A DNA stretch of 31,633 nucleotides from positions 1-31,633 of the forward strand of contig JAUWOI010000002.1 in NCBI GenBank assembly GCA_030612185.1. The letters are read 5' to 3'. The position numbers were made by a program, and so were the translations under genes. The notes below the pieces were generated by a model. It saw only the letters and a list, made by a program, of their open reading frames with translations, was not told where the DNA came from and did not search any database. Source of the stretch: Anaerolineae bacterium. GTDB taxonomy: Bacteria; Chloroflexota; Anaerolineae; B4-G1. Shown here one piece after another: positions 24,274 to 31,633 of this stretch. Position 1 is the stretch's first letter; the number at the start of each line of letters is the position of its first letter.

Positions 24274-25683
24274 TCAATCGTCCCGTTCACTCAGGTGGAT
24301 CTCCAACTTGGGACGCCAGGCCCCTAACTCCTGTCGCATTTCCAACATCTGTTCGAGAAGTGTGTTGATCTCGCGGGTGTTCTCAACCACCTCGCGTCTA
24401 TTTACGCTCAAGTACGAGTCCAGCATCGTGAGGAGTGAAGTGACTGTCGTGTTAAACTCAACCTGCTGTTGCAGCAGGGGTTGAATATACCAGCGGGCCG
24501 CCACGTTGTTCCACTGTTCCCGAAAGAAGGCAATAGCCGGGCCAATCAGCGGTTTGTCCGAGCGAAACGGCTGCGGCTGGAGCATGCGACATTGGCAAAG
24601 ATCGTGTAGCAACTGCTTGCGCTCGCCTGCTTGCGTTTGCTGCCGAGCGTGTCTCTCTTCTCCCGCATCCGACTCAGCGTCGGGCGCAAGTTGCTCAGTT
24701 GACAGTGGAAAATGGGGTATCAGGCAGGTCGCCCGCAATGCGAGCAGCAGCGCAGTCAGTTTGTGAATCTCATGCTGGCTTCCTTCCTTAGAGACGCCTA
24801 AGTATCGCTGTCTCCAACCTACCAGTTCAGGCAATGCCAGCAGGTTCTCCATATACGCCCGGCGCAGGGCAGTGAGTTCGTCGCAGGGGGAGAGGGAGGT
24901 GATCCAGGTCTTTTCTGCTGAAGCGAAATCTTCCGTCATCTCTTCAGGGGAGCGGTGCTTGAGGAGAAAACGAAGCCGATTGCGATGAAACACCAGTGTG
25001 TGATCGTAGACCGCGCGACTGATCGAGGCCGATTCGTGATGCAGTGAAACCGCACCAGGCACGTACCGCACCTTATAGCCCGCCTCCCGCGCCCGGAAAC
25101 ACCAGTCAGTGTCCTCGTAGTAGGCTGGGTAAAAGCCCTCGTCCAGCACTCCGATGCGGGCCATTGTCAGTCGGCTGATCGCCAATGCCGCACCTGTCAC
25201 AAACTCCACATCGCGCGGCCTATCACATTGGCCCTCGTCCACCTCGTGCCAGCCATAATGCTCCGCATACCCCCGTGCGTCTCTGATGAACCCTCCTCCG
25301 TGCTGAATAGTGCCGTTAGGATACAGGGTCTTGCATCCAGCAACCCCCACCGTCTCGCCTCGGAAGGCATCTACTAGCGCCGCCAACCATCCTGGCCGTA
25401 CCTCTGTGTCCTGATTGAGCAACACCAGCACATCGCCCGTGGCTGCTCGCAGACCGACGTTGTTGCCCGCGGCAAAGCCCAGGTTGCGTTCATTGCGGAT
25501 CAACTGGATTTGAGGGAAATGCTCAGCCACCAGGTCAGCCGAGCCGTCAGTCGAGCCGTTGTCCACCACGATGACCTCAAAGTTGGCATAGTCTTGGGCC
25601 AGCACGGCGTTCAGGCAGGCGTCCAGGTACTCCATGCCGTTCCAGGCCAAGACAATCACCGATGCCTTAAGTGGTATGCTCAT
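24274..25683 (-). CDS. GT2-family glycosyltransferase with C-terminal shared module
   Basis: Inverting glycosyltransferase of 469 aa, of the rhamnosyltransferase-like GT2 group. The catalytic domain (about 5-245) shows SVIVLAWNGMEYL, VVDNGSTDGS, GFAAGNNVGL, the metal site LLNQDTEV, and the acceptor motif YYEDTDWCFRAREAGY. A helical region of unknown role (about 250-340) and a low-complexity Glu/Gln/Ala linker follow. The tail from about 376 is the clearest example of the module: KPLIGPAIAFF, WNNVAARWYIQPLL, QQQVEFN and a long coiled coil. Two adjacent ATG codons follow an AAAGGGAG site; the second (25683) gives the better spacing. The longer frame to 25740 adds an unlikely leader. The tail is absent from ordinary GT2 enzymes. 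Confidence 0.9.
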   Translation of the reverse strand: MSIPLKASVIVLAWNGMEYLDACLNAVLAQDYANFEVIVVDNGSTDGSADLVAEHFPQIQLIRNERNLGFAAGNNVGLRAATGDVLVLLNQDTEVRPGWLAALVDAFRGETVGVAGCKTLYPNGTIQHGGGFIRDARGYAEHYGWHEVDEGQCDRPRDVEFVTGAALAISRLTMARIGVLDEGFYPAYYEDTDWCFRAREAGYKVRYVPGAVSLHHESASISRAVYDHTLVFHRNRLRFLLKHRSPEEMTEDFASAEKTWITSLSPCDELTALRRAYMENLLALPELVGWRQRYLGVSKEGSQHEIHKLTALLLALRATCLIPHFPLSTEQLAPDAESDAGEERHARQQTQAGERKQLLHDLCQCRMLQPQPFRSDKPLIGPAIAFFREQWNNVAARWYIQPLLQQQVEFNTTVTSLLTMLDSYLSVNRREVVENTREINTLLEQMLEMRQELGAWRPKLEIHLSERDD

Positions 25684-25771
25684 CATATATCTCCCTTTGC
25701 CTTCTTGCGCCACTGCTGCGCCTGTCACATCTACAATCAATCACATGTCGCGGCCTCCAGCCGCAACCAGC

Positions 25772-25798
25772 GTAGGACAAGATGGCATCTTGTCCCAC
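25772..25798. repeat. dispersed palindrome, copy 1
   Basis: Arms GGACAAGATG (25775-25784) and CATCTTGTCC (25786-25795) around one central G; two further flanking bases on each side also pair, with one mismatch. The same arms occur at 30604-30624. It lies between the start of the intact GT2 gene and the truncated GT2 remnant. Confidence 0.8.
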
Positions 25799-25802
25799 AA
25801 AT

Positions 25803-25993
25803 TCACGCAGACAACGCAAATGTTGACTGGGCTTGAGAGAAACGTCTGGCTACCAGGTTGGCCGAGCTGTCGATCGAGCCATTGTCCACCACGACACCCC
25901 CAAAGTCGGGGTAATCCTGAGCCAGGGGGCGTCCAGGCAGGCCGGCAGGTATTCTCGGCCGTTCCACACGGGGATGATAACAGAAACGTTCAC
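25803..25993 (-). pseudogene. truncated, frameshifted GT2 glycosyltransferase remnant
   Basis: The minus strand first reads NVSVIIPVWNGREYLPACLD from a GTG at 25993, which overlaps the stop of the preceding gene as GTGA. In a C-run (25925-25929) the frame changes, and the second frame continues LAQDYPDFGGVVVDNGSIDS then SANLVARRFSQ. This is the first ~60 codons of a GT2 enzyme, closely similar to the start of the intact GT2 at 25683 (VLAQDYANFEVIVVDNGSTD). Homology stops at about 25820, where repeat-like sequence and the palindrome begin. One C added to the run would restore the frame, so the frameshift alone could be a sequencing error, but the truncation is real as given. It once was the operon neighbour of the membrane protein at 25990. 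Confidence 0.8.
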
Positions 25994-27783
25994 TCAGATA
26001 GCCCCAGAGTGTAAACACAGAGAGTGTCAAAACACCGGATCAGGCGCAGCCGATCGGCTGTTTCCCACTTTTCAACTCGCTGTGGCCAGTCTTCGAACCG
26101 GTCGGTATGCACCAGCACATAGGTCGCCCTGTACTCCTCAAGGGCTTCTATGCTCTCCTTATCGGGAAACGAGTCCAGACGCTCGCGTCTCTCAAAGAGG
26201 GCAGGCGGGACAAAAGTCAAAACTGTCGGGCCGAAGACCGTCGCCTGCTGGTGGACAGTGGCATGGTAATCCTTGAGGGGATGCAAGCCCTCCGAAACGG
26301 GCAGTTCTACCATCACACCGGTAGGTTGTCCGGCCAACCAGAGATCAACCGGACGGGGGTGTAAAGCCGTCGTCTCGTAAGGCAGGGCCAAGAACTCAAA
26401 GAGAATCGCCCCCACCATCAATGCAGGGGGAATCCAGCCCATGCGGCGCCCCGACCAGCACTCTCTTAGTATCGCTACTCCCCAGCCTGCCAGTGCGGCA
26501 ACAGCCAGCATAGTGATCATGCCGAAGCGTCCGACAGCGCGCATAGAGGTCGTAAAAGGCACGAACAGATAGAGTAAGAGCATAGGCAATGGGATGAAAA
26601 TGTAATGGTTGAGTTGCATATCCAAAAGCAAAGCCGGGTCAAGGCGGGGTGTCAGGTAAGGGGTGATGCCCAGGTGGTAAAGCAGGGCCATTATTCCGGG
26701 AGGGATGGTTAGATGGATCTGTTTCCCGGCCCAATGCAGGGTTGGGCCCAGGGCCAGGATGAACGAGAGCAGGGCCATCCACGCCAGGGCACGTACTGCT
26801 TTCTCGCCTCGCCTTTTGAGAAGCGGAACCAGCGCCAGCAGCAAGGGAATCATCCCCAGATAAAGGCTTTTCTCAACCCATAGCTCCCACTGGAAGGGCA
26901 CAAGCCCCCGCAGTGCTTCTCCCCAGAGGGGGTGAAGCAAATTGGGGATGAAAAAATCCGTAGGGTTAGCAGCCCAGAATTCCATTGCGCTAAATAGATG
27001 TCGCATTTCCCCGGTGCCGTGGAATTTCAAGAAAGGCCAGGCTGCCGGGACAATCAGAGCAAGAGCAACAACCGCACAAAGGACGGCCGCCCACCAAAAG
27101 CGTGGAGAGCGCACATGATTTTGCCATTCTCTGAATCTTATCAGCATATAAAGCGGGACAGCGACCAGGGAAAAGTAGAGGTAATGCCAGGAGGCCCAGG
27201 CATTCAGAGCGAAAAAGAGACCGGTCAGGGCAGCGAAGCGAAGCCGCCGGGTGCGTCCCAGTTCCTCCAGGGCGTAAAACAGGAAAGGCAACCATTGGGT
27301 AGCCATAAGGTTCAAATGACCTGGAAAGTGAGCCATCCGGTAAGGCGAAAAAGCAAAGATGATGCCGGCAACGAGCCCAGCAATGCGTTTCCCGGTAAGA
27401 CGCCAGACCCACAGATAAGTTGCAAACCCTGTGAGGATGAAGGAGAGCAGGAGCATACCGTTGTGGGCCACAACAGGTCCCCAAAGAGCGGTGAGCGGGA
27501 GAGCAGGGATCGTGTTGGCCCAGGTCATTTCGGCACGGGCCATCTCCAATCCTTCGGGGACGTAGACGAATGGGTTGAAAAAGGGAGAGACACGCAGGTC
27601 TATCAACGCTCGTTTGAACCACCAGAGCAGCCACACGTTGTGCAAATTGTCACCTGGCCACCCGGGGATACTAGCCGCTAGTTGGAAAACCAGCGGGTAA
27701 GTCATCAGCGCGGTCAGTAAAACAAAGCCCAGCAAGACACCGATATGGATGAGGGCAGAGCGGCCCATCTTTGTCAGAGCCAT
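25990..27783 (-). CDS. GT-C-like multi-pass membrane protein
   Basis: Membrane protein of 597 aa with about ten to twelve hydrophobic segments. The first segment (about 11-35) is followed by an extracytoplasmic loop with IPGWPGDNLHNVWLLWWFK; the Asp in this loop is where GT-C glycosyltransferases keep their catalytic acid. A hydrophilic C-terminal part of about 130 aa lies outside the membrane (VMVELPVSEG, YVLVHTDRFEDWPQRVEKWE). This layout is common among lipid-linked-sugar transferases and uncharacterised large membrane proteins in glycan loci. The start is the ATG at 27783, overlapping the upstream GT4 stop by 10 nt with GGGAG about 8 nt before it. The frame opens at 27804. Function as a glycosyltransferase is inferred. 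Confidence 0.82.
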   Translation of the reverse strand: MALTKMGRSALIHIGVLLGFVLLTALMTYPLVFQLAASIPGWPGDNLHNVWLLWWFKRALIDLRVSPFFNPFVYVPEGLEMARAEMTWANTIPALPLTALWGPVVAHNGMLLLSFILTGFATYLWVWRLTGKRIAGLVAGIIFAFSPYRMAHFPGHLNLMATQWLPFLFYALEELGRTRRLRFAALTGLFFALNAWASWHYLYFSLVAVPLYMLIRFREWQNHVRSPRFWWAAVLCAVVALALIVPAAWPFLKFHGTGEMRHLFSAMEFWAANPTDFFIPNLLHPLWGEALRGLVPFQWELWVEKSLYLGMIPLLLALVPLLKRRGEKAVRALAWMALLSFILALGPTLHWAGKQIHLTIPPGIMALLYHLGITPYLTPRLDPALLLDMQLNHYIFIPLPMLLLYLFVPFTTSMRAVGRFGMITMLAVAALAGWGVAILRECWSGRRMGWIPPALMVGAILFEFLALPYETTALHPRPVDLWLAGQPTGVMVELPVSEGLHPLKDYHATVHQQATVFGPTVLTFVPPALFERRERLDSFPDKESIEALEEYRATYVLVHTDRFEDWPQRVEKWETADRLRLIRCFDTLCVYTLGLSE

Positions 27784-29156
27784 CCCACCCACTCCCTCAG
27801 ACAATGAAGTCGGTGCATCAACTGAATGAAGCGACCGTTTTCGTAGCCAGCCACCAGCGCGCGCAATCTCTCAAGTTCTTGTTCCTGCTCTTTGACCTTC
27901 TCGCACAACGTCTCAGTAGTCAGACTCCCCGACGGCTTCTCTCTAGCGAGCCTATCGGGCGCGTGACGAGGATGACGGCAGAATGCCACCAGGGGGGCGG
28001 CGGCCTTCTCCCAGGTCAGCGCCGACCGAGCCTCAGCGAAACGATTGTAGAATGTCTGTGGTGGAGTATCTAGCAGTGTCAGGATTGCCTCCGCCACAGC
28101 TTTTACATCCTGGTAACCCACCACTGTCCCCAGGCAGTGTCGTTTGATCAGTTCGCTGGTTGTATCACCGCGTGTGACGACCATCGGCAACCCGGCCCAT
28201 ACGTAGTCCAGTACCCGACTGCGGAAGGCCAGGCGGGCCTCGACGGTGTCAAAGTGCAACGAAAGACCCACATCCGACTCCATCAGATAATCGGGCCACT
28301 CCTCGTAAGGCACCCAGTCGCCAAACAATACGCACCGGTTCAGGAGTCCCAGTTCCTCGGCCAACCGGACAGCAACCTGATGCATCGGCATGTCGGGGAC
28401 GGTCGCCGTGTTGGGATGGCGGGTGCCAGGGAAGACCAGTTTCACGTCGGCCCGCTGCTCCTGAACCCGTGCCATCGCCCGGATGGCCGTGAGAGGATCG
28501 AGCCACTGCCACAGCCCCCCGCCCCACAGCACCACTTTGTCCTCCAGTTCGATATCCGGCCACACCCCCTTGAGTACCTGCCGCGTGTGACGCGGCGGCG
28601 ATGAAGGCAGGCCAAACGGCACCACGTCCACCAGACGCCGCAGCGATGGGTCTTCACCGTAGGTATAGACGTTGATCCGCCCGACTGCCTCCAGCAAACC
28701 CAACCACCAGTCCCGCTGCCGTTCGCTGGCGCAGATGAAGAAATCGCCGGCCCGGCATTGCGTCTGCAAGATGCGTTCCCGCTCTCGATGTCTCTGCTCT
28801 TGCTCAGGTGCTCCAGCGAATAGCTCCAGCGTCTCCAGCGGGTGCGGATCGTAGCCATCTACGATCAGGGGAAGGCCAGCCTCTTCCAACATCGGGAACC
28901 AGGCCAACACATCCCCGCACAACAAGATGGTCTCCGCCCGTTCTACCGCTGGAGCCAAAGAGTCCCACCGACTGGGATCATAGGGCCATAGATGGACATC
29001 GGCTGTGGACAGATTGGTCTCCTCAGGAACAGCCAGCGTGACCTTAAAATAATGGCCCAGCACGCGGCCCAGTTCCCAGTAGCGGATGCCCGGCCCAGCC
29101 ATCCGTGGGCCCACGATGTCGTGGCTGATGATCAACACGGAGGCGTGACCGCTCAC
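27774..29156 (-). CDS. GT4-like glycosyltransferase with C-terminal coiled coil
   Basis: Predicted GT-B glycosyltransferase of 460 aa. The N-terminal domain has VLIISHDIVGPRMAGPGIRY, the Gly-rich acceptor loop of this group. The C-terminal domain shows VVLWGGGLWQWLDPLTAIRA, then DVGLSLHFDTVEARLAFRSR and VLDYVWAGLPMVVTRGD in place of the usual E-x7-E segment, a known variant of this subgroup. The last 45 residues are a coiled coil (VKEQEQELERLRALV) ending YENGRFIQLMHRLHCL, a different tail from the QxxFN module. The GTG at 29156 shares one base with the stop of the Wzt gene and has GGGGGG about 6 nt before it; the ATG at 29177 and GTG at 29183 are alternatives. Translation is likely coupled to wzt. 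Confidence 0.88.
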   Translation of the reverse strand: MSGHASVLIISHDIVGPRMAGPGIRYWELGRVLGHYFKVTLAVPEETNLSTADVHLWPYDPSRWDSLAPAVERAETILLCGDVLAWFPMLEEAGLPLIVDGYDPHPLETLELFAGAPEQEQRHRERERILQTQCRAGDFFICASERQRDWWLGLLEAVGRINVYTYGEDPSLRRLVDVVPFGLPSSPPRHTRQVLKGVWPDIELEDKVVLWGGGLWQWLDPLTAIRAMARVQEQRADVKLVFPGTRHPNTATVPDMPMHQVAVRLAEELGLLNRCVLFGDWVPYEEWPDYLMESDVGLSLHFDTVEARLAFRSRVLDYVWAGLPMVVTRGDTTSELIKRHCLGTVVGYQDVKAVAEAILTLLDTPPQTFYNRFAEARSALTWEKAAAPLVAFCRHPRHAPDRLAREKPSGSLTTETLCEKVKEQEQELERLRALVAGYENGRFIQLMHRLHCLREWVGWL

Positions 29157-30403
29157 TACATCCCCCCGTCGTTCCATTCCCACTCCCCCGCCAGGCTCAC
29201 CAGCCCGTACCGTTCACCTTTCACCACCTGGCGCACTTTGAAAGTATAGAGACGATCGTGGTAATCGTACATCACCGTATCGGCCTGGTTGTGGGCCGAC
29301 ACCGACAGAAGATATGTGCCGTCCATCAAGGGAAGACGGTCCACGCGGTACAGGATAGCCCCCTCGCCCTCAATAGAAGGAATGTCCAGACCGGCAAACT
29401 GGGTGTTGGGACCACATACGTGTAGGCCGTCGTTCCGATGGACAGCCAAGCCGAAGATGGGGCCCTCAATCCGCTCGTGGGCTCGATACTGCAATCGCAC
29501 CACCCACGGTTCCCCCATCCGGAACACGTTACGTTCTCTTCCGGCCGCATCAAGGAAAGAGACGGCCACGATTTCTACATCCCCGGTCCCCCACCCTTGT
29601 TTAATCCCGGCCCTTGCTTTCTGAGCCTCCTTGGACGCTGTGGCCGTCATACGGGCCTCTTCTTCAGCCGCTGCGTGGCGCAGATAGGCCGCGATGGTGT
29701 CATCAACGTCACCCGCAGCCTGAACCTGGCCATCATTGAGCCAGATGGCACGAGAGCACAGCCGGCGAATTGCCCCCAGGTCGTGCGATACAAAGCAGAT
29801 CGTAGTGCCCCGCTGCTGCATCTCGATAATGCGCTCGAGACACTTGTGCTGGAAATTCTGATCCCCCACCGCCAGAACCTCGTCCACCAACAAGATCTCC
29901 GGGTCGGTATGTACCGCCACGGAGAACCCCAGCCGCAGGTACATCCCCGACGAGTAATGCCTCACCGGTACGTCAATGAAGCGCTCCAGTTCCGCAAAGG
30001 CGATGATCTGATCCAGTTTCTGCCGGATCTGGGTTCGACTCAGCCCCAGGATTGACCCGTTCAGGTAGATGTTCTCACGCCCGCTCAGATCCGGGTGAAA
30101 CCCAGCCCCCAGTTCCAGCAATGCCGACACCCGCCCGTTGACCTCAATCCGGCCCGAGGTAGGCTCAATGATGCGGGAGATGAGTTTGAGCGCCGTACTC
30201 TTCCCTGCGCCATTGGGCCCGGTGAAGCCTATCGTTTCCCCCGGCACAACTTCGAAACTAACATCCCGTAGGGCCCAGAACTCCTCACGGGAAGCGTCAT
30301 TGCGCTGGAACAGATTGAGGGCCAATTCTTGGAAAGAACGTGCCCGCTCGTGGTGGAGGGTGAACCTCTTGGAGATGCGCTCAAGGCGGATGGCGGTCCT
30401 CAC
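29156..30403 (-). CDS. wzt: ABC transporter ATPase of polysaccharide/O-antigen export, Wzt type
   Basis: ATP-binding subunit of an ABC-2-type glycan exporter, 415 aa. Walker A is GPNGAGKST (62-70), the Q-loop region follows at about 97-110 (LELGAGFHPDLSGRENI, typical of Wzt/TagH), the signature is YSSGM (150-154), Walker B is ILLVDE (170-175) and the switch His is H207 in SHD. Residues about 265-415 form the Wzt C-terminal beta domain that recognises the polymer end in ABC-exported O-antigens. The GTG start has GAGGAGGGG about 5 nt upstream. The permease partner Wzm is absent from this window. As the first gene after the ~550-nt gap it is likely the first gene of the downstream series. The exported polymer is probably assembled by the neighbouring glycosyltransferases. 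Confidence 0.93.
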   Translation of the reverse strand: MRTAIRLERISKRFTLHHERARSFQELALNLFQRNDASREEFWALRDVSFEVVPGETIGFTGPNGAGKSTALKLISRIIEPTSGRIEVNGRVSALLELGAGFHPDLSGRENIYLNGSILGLSRTQIRQKLDQIIAFAELERFIDVPVRHYSSGMYLRLGFSVAVHTDPEILLVDEVLAVGDQNFQHKCLERIIEMQQRGTTICFVSHDLGAIRRLCSRAIWLNDGQVQAAGDVDDTIAAYLRHAAAEEEARMTATASKEAQKARAGIKQGWGTGDVEIVAVSFLDAAGRERNVFRMGEPWVVRLQYRAHERIEGPIFGLAVHRNDGLHVCGPNTQFAGLDIPSIEGEGAILYRVDRLPLMDGTYLLSVSAHNQADTVMYDYHDRLYTFKVRQVVKGERYGLVSLAGEWEWNDGGM

Positions 30404-30468
30404 TGCCCCTCCTCAGCCTGCTCATCTCCCTGAGCAACCTTGACCGCTACAAAGATCGCTACAAACAT
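30400..30468 (-). CDS. possible 22-codon upstream ORF coupled to wzt
   Basis: An ATG at 30468 opens 22 codons (MFVAIFVAVKVAQGDEQAEE and two more) and stops as GTGA over the wzt start. The first part is built from a 12-bp direct repeat (30446-30469) encoding FVAI/FVAV. The frame is open nine codons upstream of the ATG. There is no good ribosome site. It may be a leader peptide, the end of a lost gene, or chance. Confidence 0.25.
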   Translation of the reverse strand: MFVAIFVAVKVAQGDEQAEEGQ

Positions 30469-30469
30469 C
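30446..30469. repeat. tandem 12-bp repeat
   Basis: GCTACAAAGATC (30446-30457) is followed directly by GCTACAAACATC (30458-30469), one mismatch. It lies 43 nt upstream of the wzt start on the minus strand. Confidence 0.7.
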
Positions 30470-30600
30470 TGTTCAGTTCGTCCTAGTGCCTCTTGATATC
30501 AGCGAACTCCAGGCTCATAAATGCCATCCGACCACCGCTGTCCGCGGTCAAATCTCTTGAAAGGAGAGCAACCAAACGCTCGTCTACTCCGAAAATAGCT

Positions 30601-30627
30601 GTTGGACAAGATGGCATCTTGTCCTAC
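30601..30627. repeat. dispersed palindrome, copy 2
   Basis: Arms GGACAAGATG (30604-30613) and CATCTTGTCC (30615-30624) around one central G, the same arms as copy 1 at 25775-25795. Outer bases GT(T)/TAC also match copy 1 in opposite orientation. Confidence 0.8.
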
Positions 30628-30684
30628 TCTCGGTTCATTTTCGTCCTTGGTGGTGAGCCGAGGATCATGGCGACTGTGTCCAAA

Positions 30685-30714
30685 CAGCGCGGAGTCACCT
30701 GTGACTCCGCGCTG
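30685..30714. repeat. hairpin with perfect 14-bp arms
   Basis: CAGCGCGGAGTCAC (30685-30698), CT, GTGACTCCGCGCTG (30701-30714). On the minus strand it is followed by TTTGGACAC, only a short T-run, so it may terminate the GT-C-like gene weakly or be a dispersed repeat. Confidence 0.75.
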
Positions 30715-30958
30715 CATGATAACACACCCTGATTGAAAAGCCAAGCATCCGAACTACAGAGCCAACCGCTCAGTTTAGTGTCAACGCTGTGAACAGACCT
30801 TACACTGCTCGTCCACATCCATACTTTTCGGTAACCTTTACTCGTGAGGCAACGAGGCCTCATGCTGGTGTCATCCTCTCCCACCTCTACCGGCAGCAAC
30901 CTATTGCCGCCGTCCAGTTTGGCAGGGCGCAGAGAAACACTAGACACATCATCCTCGA

Positions 30959-31633
30959 CTACCTTACCCAATTGCATTCATAGACGACCAATTCACCCGA
31001 GTATTCTTCCTTGACAAATATCTGCAAGGGAACACAGCGCTCCGATACGACGTCGTGCATCAACATGGGGAACCAGTCAGGATTCAGTACCAGGTAGTCA
31101 GGATTGTATCGCTGCGCCGACCAAAGGGCTGTGTCCTGGTAAGTGGTCTCTCGGCCCATCTGTCGGGCCACATCCGGCTGAATCAGGCCGGCAAAGTCAA
31201 CCATCCACCGATGGGCGTAATAGCCGATGATGCCCACCTCCAACGTACCCACGCTGGCTTCAGGGGGGGTGTTCTCGGCTAGCCACGTACCTACCTCCCG
31301 GTAGATACCCGCCCGCCGATCGGGGTGGTCATGTATATATCGCAACCCGTTTCCCTGAGGCCAAAGAAGAAGGGCCAGCAGCAGGATAAGTAAGCCAACA
31401 CCTCGCCATCCCCGGGCTAGTGGGGAAGGAAGACAGCACTTTATAGCCGCGACTCCCCGCCCAACTGCAGCCAGGGCGACAGGGACCAACGGAGCGTAGT
31501 ACCAGAAGTAGCGGCTGACCCCCAGGAGGGTGTATGAGACAAAGTAGAAAACGCCCCAGGAGAGTAGAGGAAGCCATCGTCGAGCCCTGAAGAAGGCGCA
31601 CCCTATGCCCAGAAGCGCCAGAGCGCCATACAA
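30959..31633 (-). CDS. partial GT-C-like (GT39/ArnT-type) membrane glycosyltransferase, C-terminal part
   Basis: The gene runs off the end of the window; 224 codons of its C-terminal part are present and no start is visible. It shows at least four hydrophobic segments (for example LPLLSWGVFYFVSYTLLGV and VGLLILLLALLLWP), followed by an extracytoplasmic domain with GIYREVGTWLAENTPPEASV, VGIIGYYAHRWMVDFAGLI and NPDYLVLN. This pattern (residues after the last helix, with a strand set and the sequence ...AENTPP...V...) is the usual end of dolichyl-phosphate-mannose-type/ArnT-like membrane glycosyltransferases. The stop is at 30959. It may act before or beside the Wzt exporter in glycan synthesis; specificity is unknown. 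Confidence 0.82.
   Translation of the reverse strand: MYGALALLGIGCAFFRARRWLPLLSWGVFYFVSYTLLGVSRYFWYYAPLVPVALAAVGRGVAAIKCCLPSPLARGWRGVGLLILLLALLLWPQGNGLRYIHDHPDRRAGIYREVGTWLAENTPPEASVGTLEVGIIGYYAHRWMVDFAGLIQPDVARQMGRETTYQDTALWSAQRYNPDYLVLNPDWFPMLMHDVVSERCVPLQIFVKEEYSGELVVYECNWVR

Larger units (their letters stand above)
30404..30958. other. 555-nt gene-poor gap between wzt and the GT-C-like gene
   Basis: No convincing long gene. It holds the tandem repeat and mini-ORF just before wzt, palindrome copy 2, the 14-bp-arm hairpin, and near 30843-30862 a small inverted repeat TGAGGC/GCCTCA. Short frames on both strands in 30624-30983 show no family resemblance. No convincing promoter for wzt was found, although one is expected. 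Confidence 0.6.

Noticed and set aside
30624..30983. Two short opposing frames in the gap upstream of wzt (minus 30624-30977, plus 30789-30983)
   Set aside because: Neither has a clear ribosome site or recognisable sequence; one runs through two palindromes.

Overview
The window looks like a chromosomal segment from an uncultured Chloroflexota bacterium (Anaerolineae-like). This is an inference from the high-GC coding style, the ThyX-type thymidylate synthase, the LytTR regulator, a secreted subtilase with a DUF11-type domain, the FG-GAP protein, and a glycan locus whose proteins carry tails of a kind I associate with that phylum. No rRNA, tRNA, CRISPR array, transposase or phage gene was seen.

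Positions 1-9,543 hold assorted housekeeping and accessory genes. In order they are: a LytTR response regulator (+); an unrecognised 180-aa protein with a Lys/Glu-rich linker (+); a 749-aa M48-type membrane metallopeptidase (+); a broken 3' remnant of an MFS transporter (+); and then on the minus strand a LarA-like nickel-dependent racemase, ThyX, a GNAT acetyltransferase and a secreted subtilase. Divergent from the subtilase is thioredoxin (+). Subtilase and thioredoxin promoters appear to share one -35 element. Read in transcription order on the minus strand, subtilase and GNAT overlap by 8 nt, followed by thyX and the larA-like gene.

Positions 9,803-31,633 form a surface-glycan locus. A GT4 gene (-) diverges from a tightly coupled forward operon: GT2, GT4, YfhO-like membrane protein and GT4, with 4-, 35- and 1-nt overlaps. 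Converging on it is a long minus-strand series, which in transcription order is: a partial GT-C-like membrane protein, a ~550-nt gap with palindromic repeats, a Wzt-type ABC ATPase with its glycan-recognition C-domain, GT4, a GT-C-like membrane protein, a GT2 remnant, an intact GT2, GT4, a methyltransferase, a small coiled-coil protein, a secreted FG-GAP protein, a second small coiled-coil protein and GT4. The Wzm permease partner of Wzt is not in the window.

The most interesting signal is a shared C-terminal module in four of these neighbouring products: the GT2, the methyltransferase and the two small proteins. It consists of a P-[IL]-[LI]-G-P-like turn, an amphipathic helix, a Q-x-x-F-N motif and a coiled coil. 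In two genes it is the C-terminal part of a small protein without an enzyme domain, and those two genes directly flank the secreted FG-GAP protein. A reasonable but untested reading is that the module lets the glycosylation enzymes assemble on a common scaffold. Other points of interest are a repeated palindrome next to the truncated GT2, divergent promoter pairs with overlapping elements, and a similar C-terminal tail on the two secreted proteins.
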